A stretch of DNA of 64,000 nucleotides, taken from NCBI GenBank assembly GCA_030847615.1, contig JAUMIR010000015.1:9689501-9753500 (forward strand), written 5' to 3'. The notes under the pieces are model-generated. The model searched no databases, had not been told where the DNA came from, and saw only the letters and a list, made by a program, of their open reading frames with translations. Below are positions 11,195-21,318 of the stretch, piece after piece (position 1 is the stretch's first letter; each line of letters starts with the position of its first letter). Origin of the DNA: Gambelia wislizenii (taxonomy: Eukaryota; Chordata; Lepidosauria; Squamata; Crotaphytidae). Made by a program: the position numbers and the translations under genes.

Positions 11195-11234
11195 TTCACT
11201 ACTTCATTGTCTTCACTATCTACTACCAAAGAAG
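11195..11234 (+). other. Non-coding exon 1 of the second cysteine-rich gene
   Basis: The start is estimated from TATA spacing. The end is fixed by the donor ACCAAAGAAG|GTAAGAG. The intron runs 11235-11939 and ends CTATCTCAG. The exon end resembles those at 36198 and 22288 (minus), both CTGAACAAG|GTAAG, so these exon 1s form a family. Confidence 0.75.
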
Positions 11235-11959
11235 GTAAGAGAAGTTCCTTTGCTTCTTATTAACTTGGTAGAGAATAATAATATTTTATAAAATGTAAAT
11301 TATTCTTCAAAATTAGATGAACTATCCACATCTGTCCTCCTTTCTTTGTGTGTGTAGAACCACACTTGAGATGGGTAAACAAAATTTTGAACTATAAACC
11401 AACCTTCCCAATGTTGTCAGAATGCAGCTATGAGCTTCCCTAGGGAGCATAACAAAGGTGAACACTGCTGGGAGCTGAAATTCAACAACACAGAGAAAGA
11501 ATAATGATTCCTTAATCCTGCTCTACTGTACCTTTCTTTTTACCCTTCTCCATACTCCACTCCATCCATTTCCTTTTCCCACCCACCATCCATGTCAAGA
11601 TTTTGCAGTGAAATTGACAGATCAGGGTAGTATTGCAACTTAGCATATCTTGATTACATCTTACAAGTGACTTTGCTTAATTGGCTCTGCAGACTGGCAT
11701 TTTGCCACCTTTTCTACAGTTCTCCTAAGAAGGTTTGCAGGGGGTGTGCAAATTCCAGAGGAAATCTGTTCCATATTGATTCTGAATGGAAGCTCCCCTG
11801 TCAATTTTAGAAAGTGATAGTGCTGTGTTAGTCTTCAAGACCAACTTGTATCCTGCCTCCTAAACCTCTATGTTAAGTTCCACTCTTTACTGCTGTAGCA
11901 AATGTTTTTAAAAAGTGACCTTTCTCTGTTCTATCTCAGCTTTGCTTTAACTCCACAAA

Positions 11960-12508
11960 ATGGGCTGTAATGATTGTTGTAGTAGCAACTCTTCGTGTTG
12001 CTGTGTGCCATGCTGCTGTCAGTCTTGTTGCTCCCCTTCCTGTTGCCAGCAGTCCTGCTGCTCCCCTTGCTGCAAACAGTCTTGCTGTGACCCCTGCTGC
12101 AAGAAATCATGCTGCTCCCCCTGCTGCAAACAGTCTTGCTGTGTCCCCTGCTGCAAGCAATCTTGCTGTGATCCCTGCTGCAAACAGTCTTGCTGTGACC
12201 CCTGCTGCAAGAAATCTTGCTGCTCCCCCTGCTGTAAACAGTCTTGCTGTGTCCCCTGCTGCAAGCAATCTTGCTGTGATCCCTGCTGCAAACAGTCTTG
12301 CTGTGACCCCTGCTGCAAGAAATCTTGCTGCTCCCCCTGCTGCAAACAGTCTTGCTGTATCCCCTGCTGCAAGCAATCTTGCTGTGATCCCTGCTGCAAA
12401 CAGTCTTGCTGTGACCCCTGCTGCAAGAAATCTTCCTGTGATCCTTGCTGCAAGAAAACCTGCTGCTCCCCCTGTTGCAAACAGTCTTGCTGTACCAAGA
12501 AATGCTGA
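11960..12508 (+). CDS. Cysteine-rich EDC structural protein, 182 aa, nonapeptide repeats
   Basis: This is a predicted cornified-envelope or scale structural protein, paralogous to 112-870. The head [17 protein letters not shown] and two imperfect units are followed by 15 nine-residue units ([27 protein letters not shown] types) and the end CTKKC. It is rich in Cys, Lys, Ser and Pro, with Asp where the paralogue has Glu. Four units form a 36-residue (108-nt) higher-order repeat present three times; phase-identical codons start at 12087, 12195, 12303 and 12411. The start lies 20 nt after the acceptor at 11939, and no intron interrupts the coding part. TATA box, exon 1, intron and poly(A) signal are all present, so the gene looks complete and functional. 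It is similar in style to sauropsid EDCRP; orthology is not established. Repeat number is probably variable between individuals. Confidence 0.93.
   Translation: MGCNDCCSSNSSCCCVPCCCQSCCSPSCCQQSCCSPCCKQSCCDPCCKKSCCSPCCKQSCCVPCCKQSCCDPCCKQSCCDPCCKKSCCSPCCKQSCCVPCCKQSCCDPCCKQSCCDPCCKKSCCSPCCKQSCCIPCCKQSCCDPCCKQSCCDPCCKKSSCDPCCKKTCCSPCCKQSCCTKKC
12087..12500 (+). repeat. 108-bp higher-order coding repeat
   Basis: The segment GTGACCCCTGCTGCAAGAAA recurs at exact 108-bp spacing (12087, 12195, 12303, 12411). Each 108-bp block is four 27-bp units encoding Asp-, Ser-, Val/Ile- and Asp-type nonapeptides. Blocks differ by only a few bases, so they arose by recent unequal crossing-over or gene conversion inside the coding exon. 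Confidence 0.9.
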
Positions 12509-12732
12509 AGAGCCATCCAAAGTACAAGGAAGTCTAGAAATCTCTAGTGGGAATCACATACCCCCAACAATGCTGATCTTCATGGCTGCCCAGTCACTTC
12601 TTTCCTGCAGGAAGAAAATGCCTGAAGTTTCTCACCTGGGTCCTTCAAAGACACCTTAGATTTCTCATCTTGTTTCCCTCTGTTTATTCCATGAACGGAC
12701 AGTCATCTCATCAGTAAAGTAACCAAGACTAC

Positions 12733-12760
12733 TCATAGAATCATAGAGTTGGAAGAGAAC
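12733..12760 (-). mobile_element. CR1 3'-tail remnant in the 3' UTR
   Basis: CATAGAATCATAGAGTTGGA is the reverse complement of the CR1 3' terminus. Only about 28 bp remain, inside the 3' UTR of the second cysteine-rich gene. Confidence 0.6.
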
Positions 12761-12840
12761 ACATGCTGTTTTTATTCTTCTCTTGGTGTTGGGGTCCTTA
12801 ATTGTTCTGAATATGTTATCTAACTAGACATATAGTTAAT

Positions 12841-12846
12841 AATAAA
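12841..12846 (+). promoter_or_regulatory. Poly(A) signal of the second cysteine-rich gene
   Basis: AATAAA is followed by AGCATGAAACTATGAAAGCTG, matching the end of the paralogue's 3' UTR at 1173. It gives a 3' UTR of about 350 nt. Confidence 0.8.
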
Positions 12847-13198
12847 AGCATGAAACTATGAAAGCTGCTCTTTGGATTTGTTTCTCATGATTTTCCCTTT
12901 ATTATCTCTAAAGTCTACATCTTGATTTATTTAAGGTTCACACTATTGGGGAAATCCTCATCTACATTTAATCTCAGTCCTTGATCATTGAAATATTTCC
13001 TTTAAAATAGGTTTTTCATACCATTTTGTTACTAACACACACCAAGACTGCATTTAGGAAAAGCAAGAAAAAACCCTTTAAACACATTGCAACAAACAAA
13101 AATATTTTTTTTAAAAAAAATCTTTACAAATTTAAAAATAATTAATGGAACAAACAAAATGGAAAGGACAAATAAATAATATATACTTAAGCATATCA

Positions 13199-13332
13199 GC
13201 CTGAATCTTATTGTTCAGTTCCAATTCGAGTAGACTTATTGAACCAGTTGTTGAGTGTTGAGTCAACACATAACTAAATTCCATTGATGTAATGGGTCTA
13301 CTCTAATTGGAACTAAAAATAGGATTCAGGCC
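13199..13332. repeat. Short palindromic repeat (MITE-like), copy 1
   Basis: The ends are complementary: it opens with CCTGAATCTTATT and closes with AATAGGATTCAGG. Inside lies the pair CCAATTCGAGTAGAC / GTCTACTCTAATTGG. Decayed copies of the same family are at 21190-21318, 23915-23995 and 24610-24722. Confidence 0.65.
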
Positions 13333-15125
13333 ATCTTTAGCAGTGATAGATAACTTGGGTAAGCTATTTAATGTTAACATAGAGATGTGTCAGTGGTTAT
13401 GGTAAGGATCTATTAAACTGGTGGCTCCCAGGTCATTGGACCAGTGAGTCTGCTTCAGGTTTTAGTCCAAAGATTAAAGGAACTCTACAAGGTGCTGAAT
13501 ACTATCCTTGAGTAGGTTTGACACCTTGGAGAGGTGGAACTGATACATTGCCCTACTGCCATGCAAGCCACCAGCTGCCTTTGAATAAGACAGAATGAAG
13601 TCTGGCAAATAAGAGCATGGAGACTTATTTTTAAACAAGTGGGTATACATTATGCTCTCCAGGTATAGCCACTTTTAAAATGGCTGAACATGAGAATATC
13701 AATGTGTTACAGGGTGTGGGGGAATCCCACCCATAATGCCAGAGTCTACTTTAGATTTGGGGAAAATTATAGTTCATAAAAAGTTGGCCTGTGAGGGGAA
13801 GGCAACTTAGGAGATCTTTTACCTATGTATACCTGTACTAACTGTAGAGAGCACTCCAGGTAAAGGTAAAGAAAGTATTTTATTGTAATAAGATAGACTA
13901 ACACACAAAAGAATATACACTCTTATGAACCATACAAGGCTATTGGGAGAGAAAAGCAAGAAAGATTGGATAGAGAGAAGTCTGGGTGTAAGAGTGATAA
14001 TTACCAATCTTGGAGAAAAAGGTCTGTGCAGTGTAGAGGCTCAGACAGAAACTGAGTGTGGCATAGTTAAGAAGAAAATCAGGGGGTCCAGCTTTATCAT
14101 ATGTGTTTGGGGTCTGAACTGGTATATTTATACCCAATTTTGTACCCTGAAGCGGTACTTCAGTATTGACAAAGCCTAAATGGGTTTCTCCCAGGATAGA
14201 CAAAAGGAACTGAAACTGACTGATAGCCCTAGCACCAGAGTAACAAAAACATTGAAGGAAATAGCAATAACCACTTAATGTCCAGACAGGTAGAGGGTAT
14301 AAGTAAGATTATGGTACTATAGGGAATGGATTGAGAGATGCTCATGGATTGCTTGATTGAATCACTTCTCAGGAGCCCAGGGCTGGAAAAGGATTAGCAT
14401 GGACACATCAACAACTGGGATTTCTGCATAATCCTATCTGGGCTTTATGATTCTGGACATGTCTCAGGTTACCATGACCCTGACTGTCCTCCAGTCAGCT
14501 TGACCCCCAAAAGTGTCCAATCTGTACAGTTATGAAATCTCGTGGGGAGGGGTAGTAGGATATGCTAACAAATGAGCTCAAAGAAACATTGATAAATATT
14601 TCATACAAGAAAAAGGAACAGCAAACAATGACCAACAACTGGTATATTTGAAAGCAAAATTTGGAAAGAACATTGATTAAAAAGCTAAGAATTACGGTAG
14701 ATATATTGAAAGCTTAAGGACTTTGAATAGTACACACATAGTATTGAAAGAAATAGAATAAAAGATAATGCCGGAAGGGCAAGCTGAGCTAGCAGTAGGA
14801 GAAGCTTCCATTATATTGTAAAGACTGAGGATATAACCTGACAGATCAAGAAATCCTCTAGGATTGCAATGAACATTTTACTGGATCTCACTATTTGTCT
14901 CCAGGATGGAGAGAAAGTGAGACCCTCCAGGCATTGTTGGACTGCAACTTTCATCAGCCTTAGCAATCATAACAAATAGCACAGGGAGTTAAGAGCTGAG
15001 GGTCAATAACTAGAAGGTCATAGGTTTCCCATTGCAGGTCTAGTCCAATATTTTCCAATTTGATTCACTTCAAACCTGCACAATCTTAGCCAGAAACATC
15101 CTTTCCTGTTGCCTGGTCCTTTAAG
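13333..15125. other. Non-coding stretch, nothing recognised
   Basis: AT-rich intergenic sequence with short frames only (for example 13925-14179 and 13940-14203, no family resemblance). No tail, terminal repeat or splice/TATA arrangement was recognised. Confidence 0.5.
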
Positions 15126-15130
15126 GAGGA

Positions 15131-15718
15131 CTCATAGACACATAGAATCACAGAATTGGAAAAGACCACAAGGGCCATCCAGTCCAACCCCTTGCCATGC
15201 AGGAATAAACAATCAAAGCATTCCTGACAGACGACCATCCAGCCTCTGCTTAAAAACTTCCAAAGAAGGTGATCCCACCACACTCCAAGGCAGTGTATTC
15301 TACTTCTGAACAGCTCTTACAGTCAGGAAGTTCTTCCTAATGTTTAGGTGGAATCTCTTTTCCTGTAGTTTGAACCCATTGCTCCATGTCCTAGTCTCTG
15401 GAACAGCAGAAAACAAGCTTGCCCCCATCCTCAGTATGACATCCCTTCAAATATTTAAACATGGCTATCATGTCCCCTCTCAACCTTCTCTCCTCCAGAC
15501 TAAATATGCCCAGCTCCCTAAGCCACTCCTCATAAGGCATGGCTTCCAGACCTCCCACCACCCTGGTAATCCTCCTCTGGACACGTTCAATATCTTTCTT
15601 GAATTGTGGTGCCCAGAACTGGTCACAGTATTCCAGGGGAGGTCTGACTAAAGCAGAATGCAGTGGCACCATTACTTCCCTTGATCTAGACACTATACTC
15701 CTATTATGGATTATAGAA
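15131..15718 (-). mobile_element. CR1 LINE 3' part (first piece)
   Basis: The reverse-complement CR1 tail starts CATAGAATCACAGAATTGGA. The minus frame 15391-15693 encodes the C-terminal block [22 protein letters not shown]1 sequence resumes at 16050 after another repeat, so this is one CR1 split by an insertion. Confidence 0.85.
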
Positions 15719-16049
15719 TGGCCTGCCAGACAAGATCCATCTTATTATCACCTTAGACAGCTTCAAAAAAGCTGTCAAGATGGATCTTTTCTGGCAGGCT
15801 TTTCCCGAATAGCTATCCCAGCCCGAAGGTTTGTCTGTCTTTTCCCTTAAGCTGCCATTGAATTATTCAATTTTTTCTCTTTTTAATTATGGTATGTTTT
15901 TAATCTTTTAAATTTAATATTGTTCTAAAGGGTGGGTGGATTAGGGTACTAATGTAATTATGGAATTTTTATGCTGCAAGCCGCCCCGATTGCATTGTAG
16001 AGGGGGGCAGGATAGAAATAAATTATTATTATTATTATTATTATTATTA
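15719..16049 (+). mobile_element. LINE 3'-tail/SINE insertion with (ATT)n end
   Basis: It sits between CR1 segments that are contiguous in other copies (CTATTGATGCAGCC). It contains GCTGTCAAGATGGATC, then GCAAGCCGCCCCGA and GGCAGGATAGAAATAAAT. It ends in about nine ATT repeats (16020-16050), typical of squamate non-LTR 3' tails. Confidence 0.6.
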
Positions 16050-16268
16050 TTGCAGCCTAGAATCGCATTTGGCTTTTTTAGCTTCCACATCACACTGCAG
16101 CCTCATGTTCAGCTTGTAATCCACTAAGACTCCTAGATCCCTTTTGTACGTACTGCCATTAAGCCAGGTGTCACCCATCCTATATGTTTGCTTTTCATTG
16201 TTACTGCCCAAGTGTAGTATCCAACTTTCTCCCTGTTGAAATTCATTTTGTTAGTTTTGGCCCAGCTA
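16050..16268 (-). mobile_element. CR1 LINE (second piece of the split copy)
   Basis: Continuation of the CR1 at 15131-15718, including the stretch encoding NKMNFNREK on the minus strand. It ends at CCCAGCT. Confidence 0.8.
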
Positions 16269-16479
16269 GGGAGCCTCCCATCCCTCCTATGTTCACTCCC
16301 TGAGTTTTGGGACCTCAGCTTTAAAACATCTGCCAACTCCAGATGCAATAGCGGAGGAACCTCCAGGTGCTGATGGACACCAGTCTTTAACATCTTCAGT
16401 CTAATGGCAATGGATGACCAGTAGCCAATAACATCTTGAAGGACACCGATTCTCCAGCCTTCATCTGAGATGTGCACCT

Positions 16480-17110
16480 CCCTTCATGCTCTTCCAATGT
16501 GAATGGACAGGGAAGTCACATGACAGAATGGTATCCTTTTGACTGCTGTCTTGGGAGATGAATTTCAAGGGTACACAGAGTGGTTGGAGAGCAGTATAGA
16601 TAGTCTGAATTCTTAAAAAAGTGTCTTCTCTTTCTGTAGAAGATAATGAATAAGAAACAGGTGCAAATAAGCCTTAGCAAAAGTGTGACAAATCATCTGT
16701 GTCTCATTTTATGTCTTCCATTGTTTCCACATGAACAAATTTTATTTTGGCCCAGGATTCAGACTTTGAGGATGAGGACAATTCTCCAGATCAATCTGTG
16801 GAATGGCAGCCTCAGGACTCACCTGAGACTGGTCAAACACAGGCACCACCAGGAGAACTGGAACAATCAGATGAGGAGGCATGCCTCCCTAGGCCTCAGT
16901 CTCAACAGGCAGAAAAGAGAGCAGAACAAAGACAATCAATGAGGCTTCTTGCCAGCAAAAGGGGATGCCCTCTTCATCAGGGACAGATGCCTGCAGCCAA
17001 TTTAAGAAACAACTTTGACCTGTGTTCTCTGATGGAAACAATTGTCCAATCTCCAGCTTGGCATGGTGTTCCTGCAGTCTTCTCTAGATACCTGAACCCC
17101 TGACCTTTGG
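16480..17110 (+). other. Unassigned acidic/basic ORF region, probably a retroelement remnant
   Basis: The frame 16747-17103 encodes an acidic, Gln/Glu-rich stretch (DSDFEDEDNSPDQS, later AEQRQSMRLLASKRG), preceded by an acceptor-like TTTTGGCCCAG. I do not recognise a domain. Composition resembles linker segments of retroelement polyproteins. The surroundings (16270-17400) are otherwise empty of genes. Confidence 0.3.
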
Positions 17111-17422
17111 ACTGGCTGGCAACCCTGTTTGACTCTCAGACTTTTGGACTGGCTTTGACTTCTGTCTTGCATGTCTCTCAAGTGACTCTTCCAGGCAAGT
17201 TTGTTTCCAGCCAGGGGGTTTCCAGGGTTGAGCAAGGATTTGAAAGCTGAGCTCCCAGAGTTGTAATCCAACCTTTAAGCCACTACACCATAATATTAAT
17301 CCAATACATAAAGAAAGACCCAAATGTCCATGAGTATTGAAGTATCTATGAGAGCCAGTGAGATACTTGAAAACTTCAAGGGGAATAATACACTGAGACA
17401 ATATGAACTTGATTTTCAGGAT

Positions 17423-17428
17423 TTTATT
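17423..17428 (-). promoter_or_regulatory. Poly(A) signal of the minus-strand EDC gene
   Basis: TTTATT on the plus strand reads AATAAA on the minus strand, about 650 nt past the stop codon at 18082. No nearer canonical signal was seen between 17430 and 18080. Confidence 0.55.
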
Positions 17429-18081
17429 GCTTGTGTGTACAGATAAGGAAAATGAAAAACTGGGTGTAAATACAGCATAAAAAGCATACTAGTTTTACAC
17501 CATGGCTCTCATTAAGGCAGTAGTATGCAGTCTTTAGTCTTGAAGATGTTTTGGACTTGAACTCCTAGAATTCTTGAGCATTGACAATACTAGCTGGAAT
17601 TTCTGGGAAATGAGGTCTAAAATTTGGAAGAACCAAAAGTTCAGAGCCACTGCCTTAAAGAACTTTGGGAAATATAGTTTGGTGACCATGCTAAGAACTT
17701 TAGATTAGAGGAAGTTAAATGCCTTCCAAAGAACTATAAGTCCTGGGAAGAACAATTGACTGTAAAACCAATTTGTGATTTCAAAGTAGATACATCCAAA
17801 GAAAGGAGTCATAAAAGAGCTCTAGCAGCAGAAGAAAGAGAGATACTGAGAAGTTAATGCTGTCAGCTCTCCACTTTGTTTCTAGAAATAATGCCAAAGG
17901 AATTAGAGAGAACAGTGTAATTTAGTTGTAGTAATGACTAAGGCTGCAGGTATTTAACTTGGCAAGATGAACACAAGAGATTAACAACAGCCTGGGAAAC
18001 TGTGTTGTTTGCAATTATCTTCTCTCCTCCAGCTGGCTGAGCTGGAGACTTGCAGACTTCCTTGACATCATTGGTGTATCC

Positions 18082-18303
18082 TTAGTATTTCTTCACAGGA
18101 GTGCAACATTGCTGGATGGGAAGACGAGATCTGGAACCATAGCAACAGCTCCGCACAGGGGCATATGAGGGGGAGTAGGAGTACTGGCGGACACCACAGC
18201 AGGGCATGATGGGGACCTGTCTCCTCACATAATAGACCACTCTGGGTCTTTGCCTGTTGCAACAGCAGCAGCCACGACCACCACAACGACCACAACAGCT
18301 CAT
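18082..18303 (-). CDS. Small Cys/Arg/Tyr-rich EDC protein, 73 aa
   Basis: This is a predicted small cornification protein encoded in one exon. It begins MSCCGRCGGRGCCCCNRQ. The middle is basic and aromatic (RVVYYVRRQVP, then RQYSYSPSYAPVRSCC), and the end is QQCCTPVKKY. The frame extends further upstream, but an acceptor (TTTTAAAG|GCTCTCC, exon 2 from 18326) lies between, so the start at 18303, 23 nt after the acceptor, is chosen. This matches the acceptor-to-ATG distance of the other EDC genes here. The likely exon 1 is at 22288-22331, giving an intron of nearly 4 kb filled with repeats. It is transcribed against its neighbours. There is no resemblance to the nonapeptide repeat genes. Assignment to the EDC rests on gene structure, composition and location; the specific family is not recognised. 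Confidence 0.85.
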   Translation of the reverse strand: MSCCGRCGGRGCCCCNRQRPRVVYYVRRQVPIMPCCGVRQYSYSPSYAPVRSCCYGSRSRLPIQQCCTPVKKY

Positions 18304-18654
18304 TGTCACAGAGTAAAGAGGAGAGCCTTTAAAAGGAAATAGAAACAGAGTATTCTGTAATGGAACAGCAAAGTATTCACACATACTTTAGACCAAATCT
18401 GTGAAGATGGAAACTCCCCACCCAGTCACCCAACATGACCTATTAGAGTTAATGAAATGTCAAGTATTTGCTGCTTGACTGCCAAAGCAGAGATGGTGGC
18501 AGTTATCACAACTTAGGAGGCCATGCAGACATGGACTAGGCTGAATTAGAATTAGGCTGCACTCAGTTTGGTGGGTCTCCATCAGTATAGACCAGATTTG
18601 GACCAAGCAGGACCTAGCACTCATCTCTGGGCTCCACTGTTGCTGTTGTTCTTG

Positions 18655-18870
18655 TTGTTACTTTATTTATTTCATTTCCATCCCACCTTTCTCCCACCAA
18701 TGGGACTCTAGGAGGCTCACAGCATTATCATAAAAACAATACAAGCTAAAAATAATACTAAGTTAAAATCACATTATAAATATACAAATTTAAAAATAAT
18801 TAATTTACAAGTTAAAAACATTACTGTAAAAATTATAATATCATAAAAAAACACAAAACTTTTTTTTAAA
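18655..18870 (-). mobile_element. Squamate LINE/SINE 3'-tail repeat
   Basis: TTTATTTATTTCATTTCCATCC, then CCCACCTTTCTCCC and AGGAGGCTCACAG, followed by an A-rich stretch. This is the common reverse-complement tail of a squamate retroposon. It lies in the intron of the minus-strand EDC gene. Confidence 0.5.
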
Positions 18871-19152
18871 ACCACTGTTCTCCTGATTCTCACTAACTTT
18901 CCACTAGAGATTCTCCCTACGCCAGTGATGGGCAACCTTTTGAGCTTGGTGTGTCAAACTTCGCCAAAAAACTGAGCATAACTCGGGTGGTGTGTCACTT
19001 TGAGGAAAAAACATTATTTCTGCTGGCAGAAGTGAGGGCAGGATCCTGGCTTAACTGGAAGTCCCAGAACTAGACACTCTGTGCCGGACTTCTGTTGTTT
19101 TGGCCTACAGACTTCTGGCACAGAATGTCTAATAGGGGAGGATGAAACATTT

Positions 19153-19210
19153 GCAACTACAATTGTCCCTCCACACTCATGGGTTTCACATTCATGGTTC
19201 TGCATATTTG
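19153..19210. mobile_element. Half of a TcMar/Tigger-like MITE
   Basis: TACAATTGTCCCTCCACACT and the following 40 bp match the left end of the MITE at 45197-45426. The right terminal repeat is absent; the minisatellite starts instead. Confidence 0.5.
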
Positions 19211-19215
19211 CAGAT

Positions 19216-19545
19216 TCCCGCTTTGGGGAGGGTGGAAGGGTGGAGGAATTAGGACCAGGGCTTTGAAGCCCTGATCGCCACTTTAGGGAGGGTGAGAGGG
19301 GGGATGAAAGTGGCGACCAGGGCATCAAAGCCCCAATCGCCACTTTAGGGAGGCTGGGTGGTGGAGGAGGAAAGTGGCCAATGGGGCTTCGAAGCCCCGA
19401 TTGCCACTTTAGAGAGGGTGGGGGGTGGAGGAAAGTGGAGACCAGGCTTTGGAAGCCCCGATCACCACTTTAGGGAGGGTGGGGGCGTGGAGGAAAGTGG
19501 TGACAGGGCTTCGAAGCCCTGATCGCCACTTTAGGGAGGGTGGTG
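19216..19545. repeat. About 62-bp minisatellite inside the hAT element
   Basis: Five to six units contain ATCGCCACTTTAGGGAGGGT and GCTTCGAAGCCCC, with ATCGCC motifs near 19275, 19338, 19400, 19462 and 19524. The units differ by small changes. Confidence 0.75.
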
Positions 19546-19842
19546 AGATTGCAGGTGGGGAGGGAGGCCTACAGCCGTGTGTCATCAGAAATGGCTACAC
19601 GTGTCAGTGCTGACACGCGTGTCATAGGTTCACCATCACTGCCCTACGCTTACCCAAGTGACCTCTCATAATCTCTTCTGAACACAGGAATGAACTCCAT
19701 TCTTATTCTCCTACACCAGGGATGGATGACCTTGGTAGGGTCAAAAGTTGCTAAGAGCCACATGGACTACCTAAAATGTCCCAAAATTGAGATGGGGGAG
19801 AAGTGGCTGGAAGCCCACTTTTAGTCTTGTAAAACTAAACTC

Positions 19843-20380
19843 CTTGGTCAGACCTCACCTAGAATACTGTGTCCAGTTCTGGGCACCACAATTCAAAAAA
19901 GATATTGACAAATTGGAGCATGTCCAGAGAAGGGCAACTAAAATGGTGAAAGGTCTGGAAACCATGCCTTATGAGGAGAGACTTAGGGAGCTGGGTATGT
20001 TTAGCCTGGAAAAAAGATGGTTAAGAGGCAATATGATAGCCCTGTTTAAGTATTTGAAGGGGTGTCACGTTGAAGATAGAGCAGGCTTGTTTTCTGCTGC
20101 TCCAGAGACTGAAACATGGAGCAATGGATGCAAGCTCCAGGAACAGAGATTCCACCTCAACATTAGGAGGAACTTTTTGACAGTAAGAGCTCTTTGGCAG
20201 TGGCACACACTCCCTTGGAGCATGGTGGGGTCTCCTTCCTTGGAGGTCTTTAAACAGAGGTTGGATTGCCATCTGTTGGGGATGCTTTGATCAAGATTTC
20301 CTGCATGGCAGGGGGTTGGACTGGATGGCCCTCGTGGTCTCTTCCAACTCTACAATTCTATGATTCTATGATTCTATGAA
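19843..20380 (+). mobile_element. CR1 LINE 3' part, well preserved
   Basis: The ORF 19787-20290 contains the CR1 ORF2 C-terminus ([20 protein letters not shown], then [16 protein letters not shown], then SLEVFKQRLDCHL). The 3' UTR ends in three ATTCTATG repeats at about 20355-20380. This ORF is a retrotransposon fragment, not a host gene. Confidence 0.9.
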
Positions 20381-20387
20381 AACAGTG

Positions 20388-20408
20388 TTGTTGTTGTTGT
20401 TGTTGTTT
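20388..20408. repeat. (TTG)n microsatellite
   Basis: Seven consecutive GTT/TTG units directly follow the CR1 tail. The downstream stretch 20409-21185 shows no gene; it may contain an old DNA transposon but no ends were identified. Confidence 0.8.
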
Positions 20409-21189
20409 AAAAACTACAGTGGGGACAGACCTGTTTAAAATGTAAATTGCTGTCCCAGAAGAGCTCCATAAGAGACTATTCACTTTTTTTGATCAAAAAA
20501 ATGGTGCACTGGGGAAGTCTTTTGGGGCCTGTCTAAATGGCGAAAATACCTCTCATGGAATTCGCTGGGAAACATACCTGTCTAAACAGGATCCAGTGCC
20601 AATCCACACTATTCGGAAGGAGGGAGAACCAAAACAGCAAAAACAACAGGATAAAACCCCTTCACAGATTTGCTAGTACTTTTTCAAAAACCATGAGGGG
20701 GGGTCACATTTTTGCTTATTTGGACTCTTGAACAATAAAAACCTCAAAGGGAAGCACAAAGCTGATTAGCCAGGTGAGAGCAGGGGCGGGGCTTGCTAGC
20801 AGGGCAAGCACCCACTGCCGCCATGTTGCATTTTTGCCTTAGTGATCACTCGCTAAAGCAATAAAATGGTCAATATTTTCTGTTTTGCTTTCTTGTAAAG
20901 TTGGAAAATCGCTCTATCACTGCAGTGCACATTGGGATGACTTTTAAAAAGCAACAACCCACCAGCAGTGAAGAACTAACATGAGTAAATCACTCCAGGT
21001 GCCATCAGGAATGTGAGATTTGTGGGCCACAAATTTTTGGGAGCCATTTTTTCACAACCACTGGGCTACACAGTCTTGCTATATGGCCTTTCCACTATTT
21101 CATAGATTTGACTATTATATTCATGGTGATGAGCCCCAAAAATGCTTTCCCACAACCAGCCTCCTACAACTACTCCTGTCCCATAATAC

Positions 21190-21318
21190 TTTAGCTTAAT
21201 TCCTGTTGTTAATCCCTATTGAACAGACCTATTGAACAATTGTTGAATATGAGGGGGGAAAAAACATAGTTAAAATCTATTGATTCTATTGGTCTACTGT
21301 AGTTGAAACTAGCAGCAA
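21190..21318. repeat. Palindromic MITE-like repeat, copy 2 (decayed)
   Basis: It contains TTAATCCCTATTGAACAGA and, near the right end, TTGGTCTACTGTAGTTGAAA. These correspond to the two arms of the copy at 13199-13332. Confidence 0.45.

Larger units (their letters stand above)
18923..19641. mobile_element. Complete non-autonomous hAT-like DNA transposon, 719 bp
   Basis: The terminal inverted repeats begin CAGTGATGGGCAACCT on the left and, read on the other strand, CAGTGATGGTGAACCT on the right. Each end is flanked by the identical 8-bp sequence CCCTACGC (18915-18922 and 19642-19649), the target-duplication length of hAT transposases. There is no transposase ORF. The interior holds a roughly 62-bp minisatellite and a half copy of another MITE. 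It lies within the intron of the minus-strand EDC gene. Confidence 0.88.

Noticed and set aside
11931..12659. Frames of 137-229 aa overlapping the second cysteine-rich gene on both strands
   Set aside because: Shadows of the same stop-poor repeat. The frame 11960-12508 is the one shared with the paralogue.
18304..18384. Upstream extension of the minus-strand EDC frame by 27 residues
   Set aside because: An intron acceptor (TTTTAAAG) lies inside it and the extension is hydrophobic and unlike EDC proteins; the ATG at 18303 has the standard distance from the acceptor.
19787..20290. 167-aa ORF
   Set aside because: CR1 ORF2 C-terminus followed by a typical CR1 tail.
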